From: Rhizobium brockwellii
GTDB taxonomy: Bacteria; Pseudomonadota; Alphaproteobacteria; Rhizobiales; Rhizobiaceae
Direction of reading: 5' to 3'
Length of the DNA stretch: 64,000 nucleotides
Assembly: GCF_000769405.2 (NCBI RefSeq)
Contig: NZ_CP053439.1
Location: forward strand, 3,778,001-3,842,000
Below are positions 45,526 to 54,483 of the stretch, piece after piece. Position 1 is the stretch's first letter; each line of letters starts with the position of its first letter. Position numbers and translations under genes: made by a program. A model generated the notes under the pieces. It was not told the DNA's origin. It did no database searches and worked only from the letters and a program-made list of their open reading frames with translations.

Positions 45526-46473
45526 TCAGAACGGCGAATCCGGGAAATAGAAGTCCTTGGCATTCTCCTTGGTGACGAGCGTCGCATCGAGAATGTAGCT
45601 GCCATGAACCGGGACCTGATCGTAGAGGGCCGCAGCCGTCAGCTCCATCGCCGTGCCGACCATTGCCGGCGGATAGAGAACGTCGACCGGGATCAGCTTG
45701 TCGCCGTCCATGACCTTCTTGACCATGTCCTTGGAGCCGGCGCCGGCGACGACATACTTGATGTCGGTGCGCTTGGCCTGCTCGATCGCCTGCAGAACGC
45801 CGACGGCCATGTCGTCGTCCTGGCACCATACGACGTCGATCTTCTGGTACTTGGTCAGATAGTCCTGCATGACCTTGAAGGCATCGTCGCGGTTCCAGTT
45901 GCCGTACTGGCGGTCGAGAACCTTGACGTTCGAGCCGGCAATGCCCTTGTCGAAGCCGTCCTGGCGCTGCTGGTCGATCGGAATCGGCAGACCGCGGATG
46001 ATGACCACTTCGGCGTCCGGCGTCGTGTCCTTGATGTACTTGCCGGCGACTTCGCCGAGAGCCGGGTTGTTGCCGGCGACATAGAGGTCGCGCACGGAAT
46101 TGTCGTTGTTGCTCGGCGCGCGGTCGACGAGGGCGACGAACTTGCCCTTGGCCTTGACTTCCTTGATGGCGTTGACGAGCGGATCCGGATCCGACGGCAG
46201 GATGACGAGGGCGTCGATGCCCTGCGTATCGAGATCCTGCACGGCGTTGGCCTGGCTGGCGGCGTCCGGCGAGGTCTTGACGATGACATTGAGACCGGGA
46301 TGTTCGGCCATCAGCAGCTTGGCGACGCGTTCGGCATGGAACACCACGCCCGATGTCCAACCGTGGTCGGCGGCCGGAATGGATACGCCGATCGTGAATT
46401 TCTTGTCCTGGGCGTGAGCGGCGCCGGCGAACGTCACCGCCGCAACCGCCAGGCCCAACATCAATTTACGCAT
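45526..46473 (-). CDS. Sugar ABC transporter substrate-binding protein (ribose type)
   Basis: The 315-residue protein has a signal peptide (MRKLMLGLAVAAVTFAGAAHAQ) and a mature periplasmic-binding fold of the ribose/RbsB group, with FTIGVSIPAADHGWTSG, DALVILPSDPDP and VWCQDDDMAVGVLQAI. The ligand is a sugar or cyclitol but is not fixed by the sequence. The ATG at 46473 follows GGGAGGAAATAGC; the upstream frame to 46509 is not used. It is the third gene of the ABC operon and is followed by a terminator. Confidence 0.92.
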   Translation of the reverse strand: MRKLMLGLAVAAVTFAGAAHAQDKKFTIGVSIPAADHGWTSGVVFHAERVAKLLMAEHPGLNVIVKTSPDAASQANAVQDLDTQGIDALVILPSDPDPLVNAIKEVKAKGKFVALVDRAPSNNDNSVRDLYVAGNNPALGEVAGKYIKDTTPDAEVVIIRGLPIPIDQQRQDGFDKGIAGSNVKVLDRQYGNWNRDDAFKVMQDYLTKYQKIDVVWCQDDDMAVGVLQAIEQAKRTDIKYVVAGAGSKDMVKKVMDGDKLIPVDVLYPPAMVGTAMELTAAALYDQVPVHGSYILDATLVTKENAKDFYFPDSPF

Positions 46474-46556
46474 GCTATTTCCTCCCAATAACTTCAGGGA
46501 CTTTTCCATACGGGACCGGACGCCCTGTAAGCCCGGTCAATTCATGATTTGCCAAT

Positions 46557-47561
46557 TTATGATTTGCGCACCAGCGAGCGCTGGACGAACATGGCGATGA
46601 TGATGATCGCACCCTGGATGGCGCCGATCAGATACTCGCTGATGAAATTCGAAAGCAGCATGATGTTGCCGACCAGTTCGAGAATGAAGGCGCCACAGAT
46701 CGTGCCCCAGACCCTGCCCGCGCCACCCTTGAGCGCCGTGCCGCCGACGACGACGGCCGTGATCGCCTGCAGTTCCCACAGGATACCCGTCGTCGCCGAC
46801 GTCGAGCCGAGACGGGGAACGTAGAGCAGCACGGCAATGGCGACGCACAACCCCTGAATGACGAAGGCAATCGTCCGCACACGGTTGACCGCGATGCCCG
46901 AATAGCGGGCGACATCGCTGTTTGATCCCACAGCGACGACGTGGCGCCCGTAGCGGGTGCGATAGAGGATGAAGGCCGCAACCGCCGTCACCGCCAGGAT
47001 CACCACGATCGGCACCGGTATGCCGCCAATATTGCCGAAATAAGCAGGGCGATAGAGCGTCTGGATATCGGCGGAGCGAAGCGTGATCGCGCCGCCCTGC
47101 GACAGCCATGTCGTCAGGCCGCGATAGATGCCCATCGTACCGAGCGTCGCAATGAAGGGCTCGATCCTGCCCACCGTCGTGATCAGGCCGTTCGCCAAGC
47201 CGCAGAGTGCGCCGGCGACCATGGTAAAGGCGACCGCGACCACCAGCATCAAAGCCGGGTTTTCGATGGCGCCCGAATTCATCAGCAGGATCATCAGGCT
47301 GGCGACGAAGGCCACCATCGAGCCGACAGACAGATCGAGATCCCCGGCCGATATCACGAAGGTCGCACCGACCGCGATGATGGCGATGAAAGCGCTGCGC
47401 GTTGCGACATTTGCAAGGTTGGTGATGCCGATGAAATTGGGATTGACCAGGGCTCCGACGATCAGCAGCAGCGCCAGGGCGACGAAGGGCGCGACCGCAC
47501 GCAGGTCGACATCCCGCCAGGATCGGCGCCGGATTTCCCTGGTCTCCTCGTTGACACTCAT
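46557..47561 (-). CDS. Sugar ABC transporter permease (ribose type)
   Basis: This 334-residue permease has about eight to ten helices and the RbsC-type motifs VISAGDLDLSVGSMVAF and GTALKGGAGRVWGT. The best start is ATG 47561 (MSVNEETREIRR), although an in-frame TTG at 47567 sits at a better distance from GGGAGG. The cytoplasmic N-terminus is basic. It pairs with the ATPase upstream and the binding protein downstream to form one importer. Confidence 0.92.
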   Translation of the reverse strand: MSVNEETREIRRRSWRDVDLRAVAPFVALALLLIVGALVNPNFIGITNLANVATRSAFIAIIAVGATFVISAGDLDLSVGSMVAFVASLMILLMNSGAIENPALMLVVAVAFTMVAGALCGLANGLITTVGRIEPFIATLGTMGIYRGLTTWLSQGGAITLRSADIQTLYRPAYFGNIGGIPVPIVVILAVTAVAAFILYRTRYGRHVVAVGSNSDVARYSGIAVNRVRTIAFVIQGLCVAIAVLLYVPRLGSTSATTGILWELQAITAVVVGGTALKGGAGRVWGTICGAFILELVGNIMLLSNFISEYLIGAIQGAIIIIAMFVQRSLVRKS

Positions 47562-47639
47562 TTCCAAAATCAACCTCCCGTCCCATATTTTCTGGGAATC
47601 TTATCTGTCGCCCTGATCGGTAAAGCCTTGCTTCAGCCT

Positions 47640-49166
47640 TCAGGCGGCAGCCTTCTTCTTGAGCCCGGCCGCGTAACGCATGATCTCCTGCTCGGAAATC
47701 TCCTCGCCCTCGAGCACGCCGACGATACGCCCTTCGCGCATCACCGCCACTCTGGTGCAGAGGCCGATGACCTCCGGCATCTCCGACGACACCACGATGA
47801 TCGACCGACCGTCCCGGGCGAGCGCCGAGATGAAATGATAGATCTGCTGTTTGGTGCCGACATCGATGCCGCGCGTCGGCTCGTCGATGATAATGATCTG
47901 AGGCTCGGTCTCCATGACCTTGGCGAGCAGCAGCTTCTGCTGGTTCCCCCCCGACATCCGGCCGGCGACGATATTGCCGTCGCGAACCCTGATATCGAAG
48001 CGGCGCTTGGCCTTTGCCATCGCGGCCGCCTCGCTGCCCGGGCTGAGATAGCCGTGACGAGCGTGCCTTCCGAGCGATTGCAGTGTCAGATTAGTCACCA
48101 TGCCGGAGCGCAGCAGCAGGCCTTTCGACTTGCGGTCCTTGGTCATGTAGGCGAGCCCGCAGCGATTGGCGGCATGGACGTCGCCGGAGGGAACAGTTTC
48201 CCCCTTGATGACCACCTCGCCCTCGAGACGGGTCCGCAACCCGGCGATCGCTTCCATCAGTTCGGTGCGGCCGGAGCCGATCATGCCGGAAAACCCGATG
48301 ATCTCGCCCTTGCGCACCTCGAAGCTCGCATCCTTCACATAACCCGTCGACACCGAAGCGACTCTGAGGACGACCTCCTCGTCGACATCAGGCTCGACCT
48401 TGGCGGGATAAAGGCTGGAGAGTTCGCGGCCGACCATCAGCTGAGCGATCGATTCCCCGTCCAGAACGGACGTCGGCGAAGTCTTGATCCATTGGCCGTC
48501 GCGCAGCACTGTGACACGATCGGTCAACTCCATCACCTCGTCGAGCTTGTGGGAGACGAAGACGAAGCTGGTCCCCTGGTCGCGAAGCTTGCGAACCTGT
48601 TTGAACAGCATATTGGTCTCTTCCCGCGACAGCACCGCGGTCGGCTCGTCCATGAACACCACCCGCGCATCGCGGCTGATCGCCTTGGCGATTTCGACCA
48701 TCTGCTTGTCCGCGATGGAAAGCGTGCTGATCAGCGCATTCTCGTCGACATGCGAACCGAGCACGTCGAGAACCTTGCGTGTCTCCGACCGCATATATTT
48801 ACGGTCGAGCATCCCGAAACGCGTGACTTCGCGCCCGAGAAAGAGGCTCTCCGTCACGGTCAGATGTTCTGCGAGGTTGAATTCCTGGTGAATGATGACG
48901 ATGCCGAGCGCCTCGGCGTCGCCGTTGGGCGGCAGGACAACGGGCTTGCCATCAAGCAGGATTTCGCCGGAACTGGGCTGTTCGAAACCCGACAATACCT
49001 TGACAAGCGTGGATTTGCCGGCGCCGTTTTCACCCATGAGCGCATGGATTTCGCCGGCGCGGAGATCGAAGTTCACGCTGAAAAGGACCTGCACTCCACT
49101 GAAGGATTTGCATATGCGCCTGGCGGACAGCACCACGGGTGCGGTGTCGGCGGTCTCCACGGTCAT
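47640..49166 (-). CDS. Sugar ABC transporter ATP-binding protein (ribose type, two domains)
   Basis: The 508-residue protein has two ABC cassettes. The first has Walker A GENGAGKST, a degenerate signature (LSIADKQMVEI) and Walker B VVFMDEPTA. The second lacks a normal Walker A (GMIGSGRTE) but has a full LSGGNQQ-like signature (MSGGNQQK) and IIIIDEPTRG. This asymmetric pattern is normal for RbsA-type ATPases. The ATG at 49166 follows GGGAGGACCAG. It is the first gene of the importer operon, under a double-operator promoter. Confidence 0.93.
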   Translation of the reverse strand: MTVETADTAPVVLSARRICKSFSGVQVLFSVNFDLRAGEIHALMGENGAGKSTLVKVLSGFEQPSSGEILLDGKPVVLPPNGDAEALGIVIIHQEFNLAEHLTVTESLFLGREVTRFGMLDRKYMRSETRKVLDVLGSHVDENALISTLSIADKQMVEIAKAISRDARVVFMDEPTAVLSREETNMLFKQVRKLRDQGTSFVFVSHKLDEVMELTDRVTVLRDGQWIKTSPTSVLDGESIAQLMVGRELSSLYPAKVEPDVDEEVVLRVASVSTGYVKDASFEVRKGEIIGFSGMIGSGRTELMEAIAGLRTRLEGEVVIKGETVPSGDVHAANRCGLAYMTKDRKSKGLLLRSGMVTNLTLQSLGRHARHGYLSPGSEAAAMAKAKRRFDIRVRDGNIVAGRMSGGNQQKLLLAKVMETEPQIIIIDEPTRGIDVGTKQQIYHFISALARDGRSIIVVSSEMPEVIGLCTRVAVMREGRIVGVLEGEEISEQEIMRYAAGLKKKAAA

Positions 49167-49206
49167 CTGGTCCTCCCAAAGCGGCTCTCCGTCCACTCAG
49201 AAGCCT

Positions 49207-49245
49207 TATGTAAACCTTTACATATATCGTGTAAAGGTTTACATC
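49207..49245. promoter_or_regulatory. Twin LacI-type operators with overlapping divergent promoters
   Basis: ATGTAAACCTTTACA (49208-49222) and TGTAAAGGTTTACAT (49230-49244) are perfect inverted copies, 7 bases apart, and each is itself a near-palindrome. Their centres are 22 bases apart, about two helix turns. TTTACA/TACATC on the plus strand and TTTACA/TACATA on the minus strand are each 17 bases apart, so both the regulator gene and the ABC operon promoters are embedded in the operators. Confidence 0.75.
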
Positions 49246-49335
49246 GTTGATTTACACAGATCCGTTGAAGCCTGCCTTTGACCTCTCGACAAGTCTGTGT
49301 AGTGTCGCGGCGAAGACAGCCCAAGGCAGAGCTCA

Positions 49336-50367
49336 GTGTCGAATTCCACGCCCGCAACCATCGAAGACGTCGCCCGGATCGCCGAGGTCTCTATCGCGAC
49401 GGTTTCCCGGGCAATCCACATGCCGGAGAAGGTCGCCAACTCCACCCGCCTCAAGGTCAACCAGGCGATCGCCATCACCGGCTATACGACCAATGCCATG
49501 GCGCGCAGCCTGAGGCTCGGCCGCTCCAATATGATCCTTGTCGTGGCGCCCGATATCGGCGATCCCAATTTCTCCAACATTCTCGTCGGGCTGGAGAACG
49601 AGGCGCGCGCGCACGGCTACGGCATCCTGATTGGCCACACCCAGAACGATGCCCAGCGCGGCCTGGAATATCTGAAATTCTTCAATTCCAACCAAGCGGC
49701 TGGATTGATCCTCTTCACCGGCATCCTGCCCTTCGGGCATCAGACGATGACCGCGCGGCTACCGCCGAGCGTCGGCGTTTTCGAGCCCGTCTTCAACGGC
49801 GGCATTCCCTATGTCGGGGTCGACGATACCGAAGGCGCTCGGAAAGCGGTGGACCTGTTGCTGGCCGAAGGGCATCGCAAGATCGCCTTCATTGGCGATT
49901 CACGCACCCGGCTTGCCTATACCAGGCGCCGCATGGGTTACGATGCCGGTCTCGACGCCGCCGGCATCCCGCCCGACACCAGGATCGTGCTCGAAGGCGA
50001 CGGTACGATCGAAAGCGGGCGGCATGCGGTCGAGCAGCTTTTCATGCGCGACACGCTTCCAACCGCCTTCATGTGCGTGAACGACCAGACGGCGATTGGC
50101 GTCATGGTCGGGCTCGGCGCGCGAGGTTATGATATTCCGCGGGATTTCTCGGTGACTGGTTTCGACGACGTGCCGCAGGCCGTCTTTATATCCCCGCCGC
50201 TGACCACGATCCGCCAACCGAGAACGGCGATCGGCAAGCAGGCGATGGCGCTGCTGCTGGAACTCCTGTCCGATGGCCGGCCAACCGAAACGGAAATCCT
50301 GCTGCGGCCGGATCTGGTGGTTCGAAACTCCGTCTCGGCGCCGTCGCGCAACTGGTCGAAACGTTGA
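49336..50367 (+). CDS. LacI-family regulator of the ABC operon, GTG start
   Basis: A 343-residue LacI protein. The helix-turn-helix is ATIEDVARIAEVSIATVSRAIHMPE, followed by the hinge and a sugar-binding core ending PPLTTIRQPRTAIGKQAM. The start is GTG 49336, after a weak GGCAGAG. It is divergent from the ABC transporter, and the intergenic region carries twin operators with embedded promoters, so it should repress both itself and the importer until the sugar is present. Confidence 0.92.
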   Translation: MSNSTPATIEDVARIAEVSIATVSRAIHMPEKVANSTRLKVNQAIAITGYTTNAMARSLRLGRSNMILVVAPDIGDPNFSNILVGLENEARAHGYGILIGHTQNDAQRGLEYLKFFNSNQAAGLILFTGILPFGHQTMTARLPPSVGVFEPVFNGGIPYVGVDDTEGARKAVDLLLAEGHRKIAFIGDSRTRLAYTRRRMGYDAGLDAAGIPPDTRIVLEGDGTIESGRHAVEQLFMRDTLPTAFMCVNDQTAIGVMVGLGARGYDIPRDFSVTGFDDVPQAVFISPPLTTIRQPRTAIGKQAMALLLELLSDGRPTETEILLRPDLVVRNSVSAPSRNWSKR

Positions 50368-50389
50368 ACCCGTATCACTGAGCGCTTAA

Positions 50390-50438
50390 GGCGCATTTAG
50401 CCGGCAAAATGCGCCGGCGACCAATGGCCGCCGGCGCG
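50390..50438. terminator. Convergent hairpin pair after lacI and xylA
   Basis: GGCGCATTT (50390-50398) pairs with AAATGCGCC (50407-50415). A second hairpin, GCGCCGGCG (50411-50419) with CGCCGGCGC (50430-50438), overlaps it, so the two exclude each other. They lie between the convergent lacI and xylA stops. Confidence 0.6.
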
Positions 50439-50443
50439 CTTTA

Positions 50444-51754
50444 TCAAACGTAACGATTGACGACGTTCTCAAGCCATTCCTGCTTGCCCGACCTTGGCTG
50501 CGGGTTCACGTCGTGGCTCTCGACATAGTGGGTGATCTCATCCAGCGAATACTCGCCGCGGAAGAGCTTCTGCGCCTCGGCGGATTCCCAGCCGGCATAC
50601 CGATCGGCGAGCGGCTGCGACAGAGCCTTGTCCTCGATCATCTTGGCAGCGGCCTTCAGGCCGCGGGCGCAGCAATCCATGCCGCCGATATGGCCGATCA
50701 GCAGATCCGCCGGGTCGAGAGACTGACGGCGAAGCTTCGAGTCGAAGTTGGTACCGCCGGTCTTGAAGCCGCCGCCTGCCAGAACATGGTAGTAAGCGAG
50801 CGCCATTTCGGGAACATTGTTCGGGAACTGGTCGGTATCCCAGCCGGACTGGTAGTCGTTGCGGTTCATGTCGATCGAACCGAAGATGCCGAGCGCATTG
50901 GCAAGCGCCAGCTCGTGCTCGAAGGAGTGGCCGGCAAGGATCGCGTGGCCCTGCTCGATATTGAGCTTCACCTCGTTTTCAAGGCCGTGCCTCTTGAGGA
51001 AGCCATAGACGGTCGCGACGTCATAGTCATACTGGTGCTTGGTCGGCTCCTGCGGCTTCGGCTCGATCAGGATCGTGCCCTTGTAGCCGATCTTGTGCTT
51101 GTATTCGACGACGAGGTTGAGGAAGCGTCCGAGCTGGTCGAGCTCGCGGCCGATATCGGTGTTGAGCAGCGTCTCGTAACCTTCTCGGCCGCCCCAGAGC
51201 ACGTAGTTTTCGCCGCCGAGCTTCTGCGTGGCATCTATGCAGGTCTTTACCGTAGCGGCTGCAAAAGCGAAGACGTCGGGATCCGGATTGGTCGCAGCGC
51301 CCGACATATAGCGGCGGTGGGAGAAGAGGTTCGCCGTGCCCCAGAGCAGCTTGGTGCCGGTTGCGGCCTGCTTCTCGGCGAAATAATCGACGATCTCGTT
51401 GAGGTTTTTAGTGTTCTCGGCAAAAGTCTTGCCTTCCGGACGCACGTCGGCGTCATGGAAGCAATAGTAGGGCGAGCCGAGCAGCGAGAAGAATTCGAAG
51501 GCGACGTCGGCCTTGAGCTTGGCGGCCTTCATCGTGTCCTCGAACCAGGGACGCAGGAATGTCTGCCCGCCGAAGGGATCGCCGCCCGGCCAGGTGAAGG
51601 TGTGCCAGTAGGCCACCGCAAAGCGCAGATGGTCTTCCATGCGCTTGCCCATGACGATCTCGTCCGGCTGGTAATGGCGGAAGGCCAGCGGATTGGTGCT
51701 GTCAGGGCCCTCGTATTTGACTTTCTGGATATCGCCGAAAAATCCGGTGCTCAT
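50444..51754 (-). CDS. xylA: Xylose isomerase
   Basis: The 436-residue enzyme converts xylose to xylulose (and glucose to fructose). Metal- and substrate-binding segments are visible: [55 protein letters not shown] and GSIDMNRND. The length is the family norm for the class II enzyme. It follows xylB by 48 bases in the lacI-xylB-xylA operon. Confidence 0.96.
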   Translation of the reverse strand: MSTGFFGDIQKVKYEGPDSTNPLAFRHYQPDEIVMGKRMEDHLRFAVAYWHTFTWPGGDPFGGQTFLRPWFEDTMKAAKLKADVAFEFFSLLGSPYYCFHDADVRPEGKTFAENTKNLNEIVDYFAEKQAATGTKLLWGTANLFSHRRYMSGAATNPDPDVFAFAAATVKTCIDATQKLGGENYVLWGGREGYETLLNTDIGRELDQLGRFLNLVVEYKHKIGYKGTILIEPKPQEPTKHQYDYDVATVYGFLKRHGLENEVKLNIEQGHAILAGHSFEHELALANALGIFGSIDMNRNDYQSGWDTDQFPNNVPEMALAYYHVLAGGGFKTGGTNFDSKLRRQSLDPADLLIGHIGGMDCCARGLKAAAKMIEDKALSQPLADRYAGWESAEAQKLFRGEYSLDEITHYVESHDVNPQPRSGKQEWLENVVNRYV

Positions 51755-51802
51755 GTTGGTTCTCCTTGGGTTCGTATCTTTTCGAAGTTCTGAATTGTTG
51801 GC

Positions 51803-53254
51803 CTACGCCAGCGACTTGATCGCAGGGTAGAGCGCACGGTAGCGCTTGTAAGCATCCTCATAAGCGCCGCTCAGTGCGGATACCGGCTCGATCGTGCCTG
51901 CCGTCACCGGCGGCGTGCAGACGGAGACCGGATCGACGCCCGTTGCTGCGATCAGGCCGAGGCGGGCTGCCCCGAAGGCCGCGCCGAAATCGCCGTCGGC
52001 CGGCAGGTCGACCGGAACGCCGAGCGCGGTCGCGATCGACGCCAGCCAGTAACGCGAGCGCGAACCGCCGCCGATCGCCGTGACCCGGGATATGCCGGTG
52101 CCGGCCGAACGCAGCGCTTCAAGATTGTCGCGAATGGCGAAGGCGACGCCTTCGAGCACCGCCTGGGTGAGAACGACACGGCTGCTTTCGTGTTCGAGGC
52201 CGATGAAGGCGCCACGGATGACGGCATCATTGTGCGGCGTGCGCTCACCGGAGAGATAGGGCAGGAAGGTGACGCCGGTGGGCGCCTTCAGCGTCTCGCC
52301 GAGTTCGCCGGTGAGATCGGCGGCCGACTTGCCGGTCACACCAGAATGCCAGTTGAGCGCATCGGTGGCCGACAGGATGACACCCATCTGGTGCCAGGTG
52401 TTCGGCAGGGCGTGGCAGAAGGCATGCACGGCGCTTTCTGGCTTCGGCAAATAGGAAGCGTTGGCGGCAAAAAGCACGCCTGAGGTGCCGAGCGAGACGA
52501 AGGCGGCACCATCGCTGACAGTGCCCATCCCGCAGGCCGAGGCCGCATTGTCGCCGGCACCACCGGCCACGACGACATCGCCGGAGATGCCCCATTGCGC
52601 CGCCAGTTCGGACCGGAGCTTGCCGGCCTGCTCAGTGCCTTCGACAAGCGCCGGCATCTGCTCCTCGGAAAGCTTGGTGGCGGCCAGCAGTTCGGAGGAC
52701 CAGGCGCGCTTGCCGGTGTCGAGCCAGGAGGTGCCGGCCGAATCCGACATTTCAGAGATATAGTCGCCGGTCAGCCAAAGACGCAGATAGTCCTTCGGCA
52801 ACAGCACCTTGGCGATCTTGCCGAAGACATCGGGCTCATGCTTCTCGACCCAGGCGAGCTTCGGTGCTGTGAAACCGGGAAAGACGATGTTGCCGGTCAG
52901 CGCGCGAAAGCGCGGATCGGCATCGAGTGCCGCGGCCTCGACGTAGCTGCGGGTGTCATTCCAGAGCATGCAGGGACGCAGGACCTTGTCGGCGGCATCG
53001 ATGAGCGTTGCGCCGTGCATCTGGCCGGAAAGGCCGATGCCCTTGACCGCGGCAAGCTCCTTCGGGTGTTTCGCCTTGAGGCCGGCGACAGCCTCTTCCG
53101 TGGCGCGCACCCAGTGGGCCGGCTCCTGTTCCGACCAGCCGGAATTCGGACGCGAGACGTCGAGCGAACCATTGGCCGAGCCGACGATCTTCTGATCACC
53201 GTCGATCAGCATCGCCTTGACGCCGGAGGTTCCGAGATCGAGACCCAGATACAT
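51803..53254 (-). CDS. xylB: Xylulokinase
   Basis: A 483-residue FGGY-family sugar kinase: MYLGLDLGTSGVKAMLIDGD binds ATP, DGDYISEMSDSAGTSWLD (as TGDYISEMSDSAGTSW) and VAGGAGDNAASACGMG are FGGY signatures, and a C-terminal AIGGGSRSRYW completes the site. It phosphorylates xylulose to xylulose-5-phosphate for the pentose phosphate pathway. It is the middle gene of the xyl operon, starting 21 bases after the lacI stop. Confidence 0.95.
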   Translation of the reverse strand: MYLGLDLGTSGVKAMLIDGDQKIVGSANGSLDVSRPNSGWSEQEPAHWVRATEEAVAGLKAKHPKELAAVKGIGLSGQMHGATLIDAADKVLRPCMLWNDTRSYVEAAALDADPRFRALTGNIVFPGFTAPKLAWVEKHEPDVFGKIAKVLLPKDYLRLWLTGDYISEMSDSAGTSWLDTGKRAWSSELLAATKLSEEQMPALVEGTEQAGKLRSELAAQWGISGDVVVAGGAGDNAASACGMGTVSDGAAFVSLGTSGVLFAANASYLPKPESAVHAFCHALPNTWHQMGVILSATDALNWHSGVTGKSAADLTGELGETLKAPTGVTFLPYLSGERTPHNDAVIRGAFIGLEHESSRVVLTQAVLEGVAFAIRDNLEALRSAGTGISRVTAIGGGSRSRYWLASIATALGVPVDLPADGDFGAAFGAARLGLIAATGVDPVSVCTPPVTAGTIEPVSALSGAYEDAYKRYRALYPAIKSLA

Positions 53255-53275
53255 GTGGTATTTCTCCCTTTGCCG

Positions 53276-54298
53276 TTACGGCAGATTGTCTTTCAGGAAT
53301 ATGTCGAGGCGGATGCGCTCTTGCGCTTCGATGACGGCAAGCCCGTCCGCCTTGGCTTTCAGCACGCGGATGGCGCTCCGCACCTCATGGCCGGCGTCCT
53401 GGTTGAGGATCGCATCGATCGTATTGTCGATGAGTGCTGCACGCGTGTGGGCGGTCAACTCGTGGGCAATGACAGTCAGTACGCGATCGACGGCCTTCTC
53501 CTTCAACGCCCGGATCAGGCCGCGATTGCCGGCGCCAAGGCTGTAGACGCCGATGATGCCGGCATTCCCGAGCGCGTCGGCAACGAGCCTATGGGCGACC
53601 TCGGGATCGTCGCGGCCTTCGAGAACCGGAAGGATCGCAAGATCGGGAAATTCCTCGGCCATGACAGCGGTGAAGCCCTCCAGCCGCTCGCGATGGTCGC
53701 GCACCAGCATAGAGCCGGCGAGCACGGCGATTTCGCCCTTTCGCGGCCCAAGGAATCGTCCGAGCAGGCGCGCGGCCGTGCGGCCGGCTGCGATATTGTC
53801 GACGCCGGCATAGTGATGGCGCAGCGACCCCGTGAGATCGGAAACCAGGGTGACGATGGGAAACCGCTCGCGCACCAGCCTGTCGACGGCGGCGCGCACG
53901 TCAGGCGCATCGGTCGCAACCAGCGCAATACCACACGGCTTTTCCCGGGAAAGCCCTTCAAGCACGGCGACGAGTGCTGCGGGATCGAAGGCCGGCACCT
54001 CGATGGTGCGGATATCGGTGCGTTCGGCCGACGAGCGGACAATCGCCTGGCGGATCTCGGCATTGAGCCCGTGCATGAAGGAATTGTCGCTGGCCGGAAG
54101 GATGAAAACCAGCGGATAGGTGCGCCCCTTGGCAAGATTGGCGGCGGCGACGTCTCTGACATAACCGAGCTCGCGGATCGCGGTCTCCACCTTTTCCCGC
54201 GTGACGTGACGCACACCGGGCCGCTGGTTGAGAACCCGGTCGACAGTCGCGAGACTGACACCGGCGGCGGCGGCGATATCGTGAACGGTTGGCCTCAT
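53276..54298 (-). CDS. LacI-family regulator of the xylose operon
   Basis: This 340-residue regulator has the LacI helix-turn-helix MRPTVHDIAAAAGVSLATVDRVLNQRPGV and a sugar-binding core with SLRHHYAGVDNIAAGRTA. I use ATG 54298, four bases after GGAGG, over the adjacent ATG 54301. It heads lacI-xylB-xylA and is therefore a likely XylR-type repressor that responds to xylose. A long imperfect palindrome 31-52 bases upstream is its probable operator. Confidence 0.9.
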   Translation of the reverse strand: MRPTVHDIAAAAGVSLATVDRVLNQRPGVRHVTREKVETAIRELGYVRDVAAANLAKGRTYPLVFILPASDNSFMHGLNAEIRQAIVRSSAERTDIRTIEVPAFDPAALVAVLEGLSREKPCGIALVATDAPDVRAAVDRLVRERFPIVTLVSDLTGSLRHHYAGVDNIAAGRTAARLLGRFLGPRKGEIAVLAGSMLVRDHRERLEGFTAVMAEEFPDLAILPVLEGRDDPEVAHRLVADALGNAGIIGVYSLGAGNRGLIRALKEKAVDRVLTVIAHELTAHTRAALIDNTIDAILNQDAGHEVRSAIRVLKAKADGLAVIEAQERIRLDIFLKDNLP

Positions 54299-54328
54299 CA
54301 TTCCTCCTGACGAGACCATTAGCGCCAA

Positions 54329-54350
54329 TTTTGATGTACGTAAATCAAAA
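54329..54350. promoter_or_regulatory. Palindromic operator of the xyl lacI operon
   Basis: TTTTGAT (54329-54335) and ATCAAAA (54344-54350) form arms around TACGTA; the whole 22 bases is a palindrome with a single mismatched pair. It is the only strong palindrome between the emrB terminator and the lacI start. Confidence 0.6.
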
Positions 54351-54435
54351 AATCCAGCAGCCCGGTTTCCACGTCGTTTTTCCGATCCGGCCCACAGTCA
54401 TCCGCCTGATGCCACAGAGGCCGGAAAACGGCAAC

Positions 54436-54462
54436 AAAAAGGCCCTCCGGAGAGGGCCTTTT
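54436..54462. terminator. Terminator after emrB
   Basis: AAAAGGCCCTC (54437-54447) and GAGGGCCTTTT (54452-54462) pair perfectly around CGGA, with T runs on both strands. It ends the efflux operon before the xyl operator. Confidence 0.85.
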
Positions 54463-54483
54463 CAAGGGGCGGCAGGCCGGAGG

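Noticed and set aside
46941..49250. 769-codon plus-strand frame across the ABC genes
   Set aside because: It runs antisense to the permease and ATPase genes, which are clear members of known families.
54329..54350. FNR/FixK box upstream of the xyl lacI gene
   Set aside because: The TTGAT and ATCAA halves are 8 bases apart, not the 4 required for an FNR/FixK site; a LacI operator fits better.
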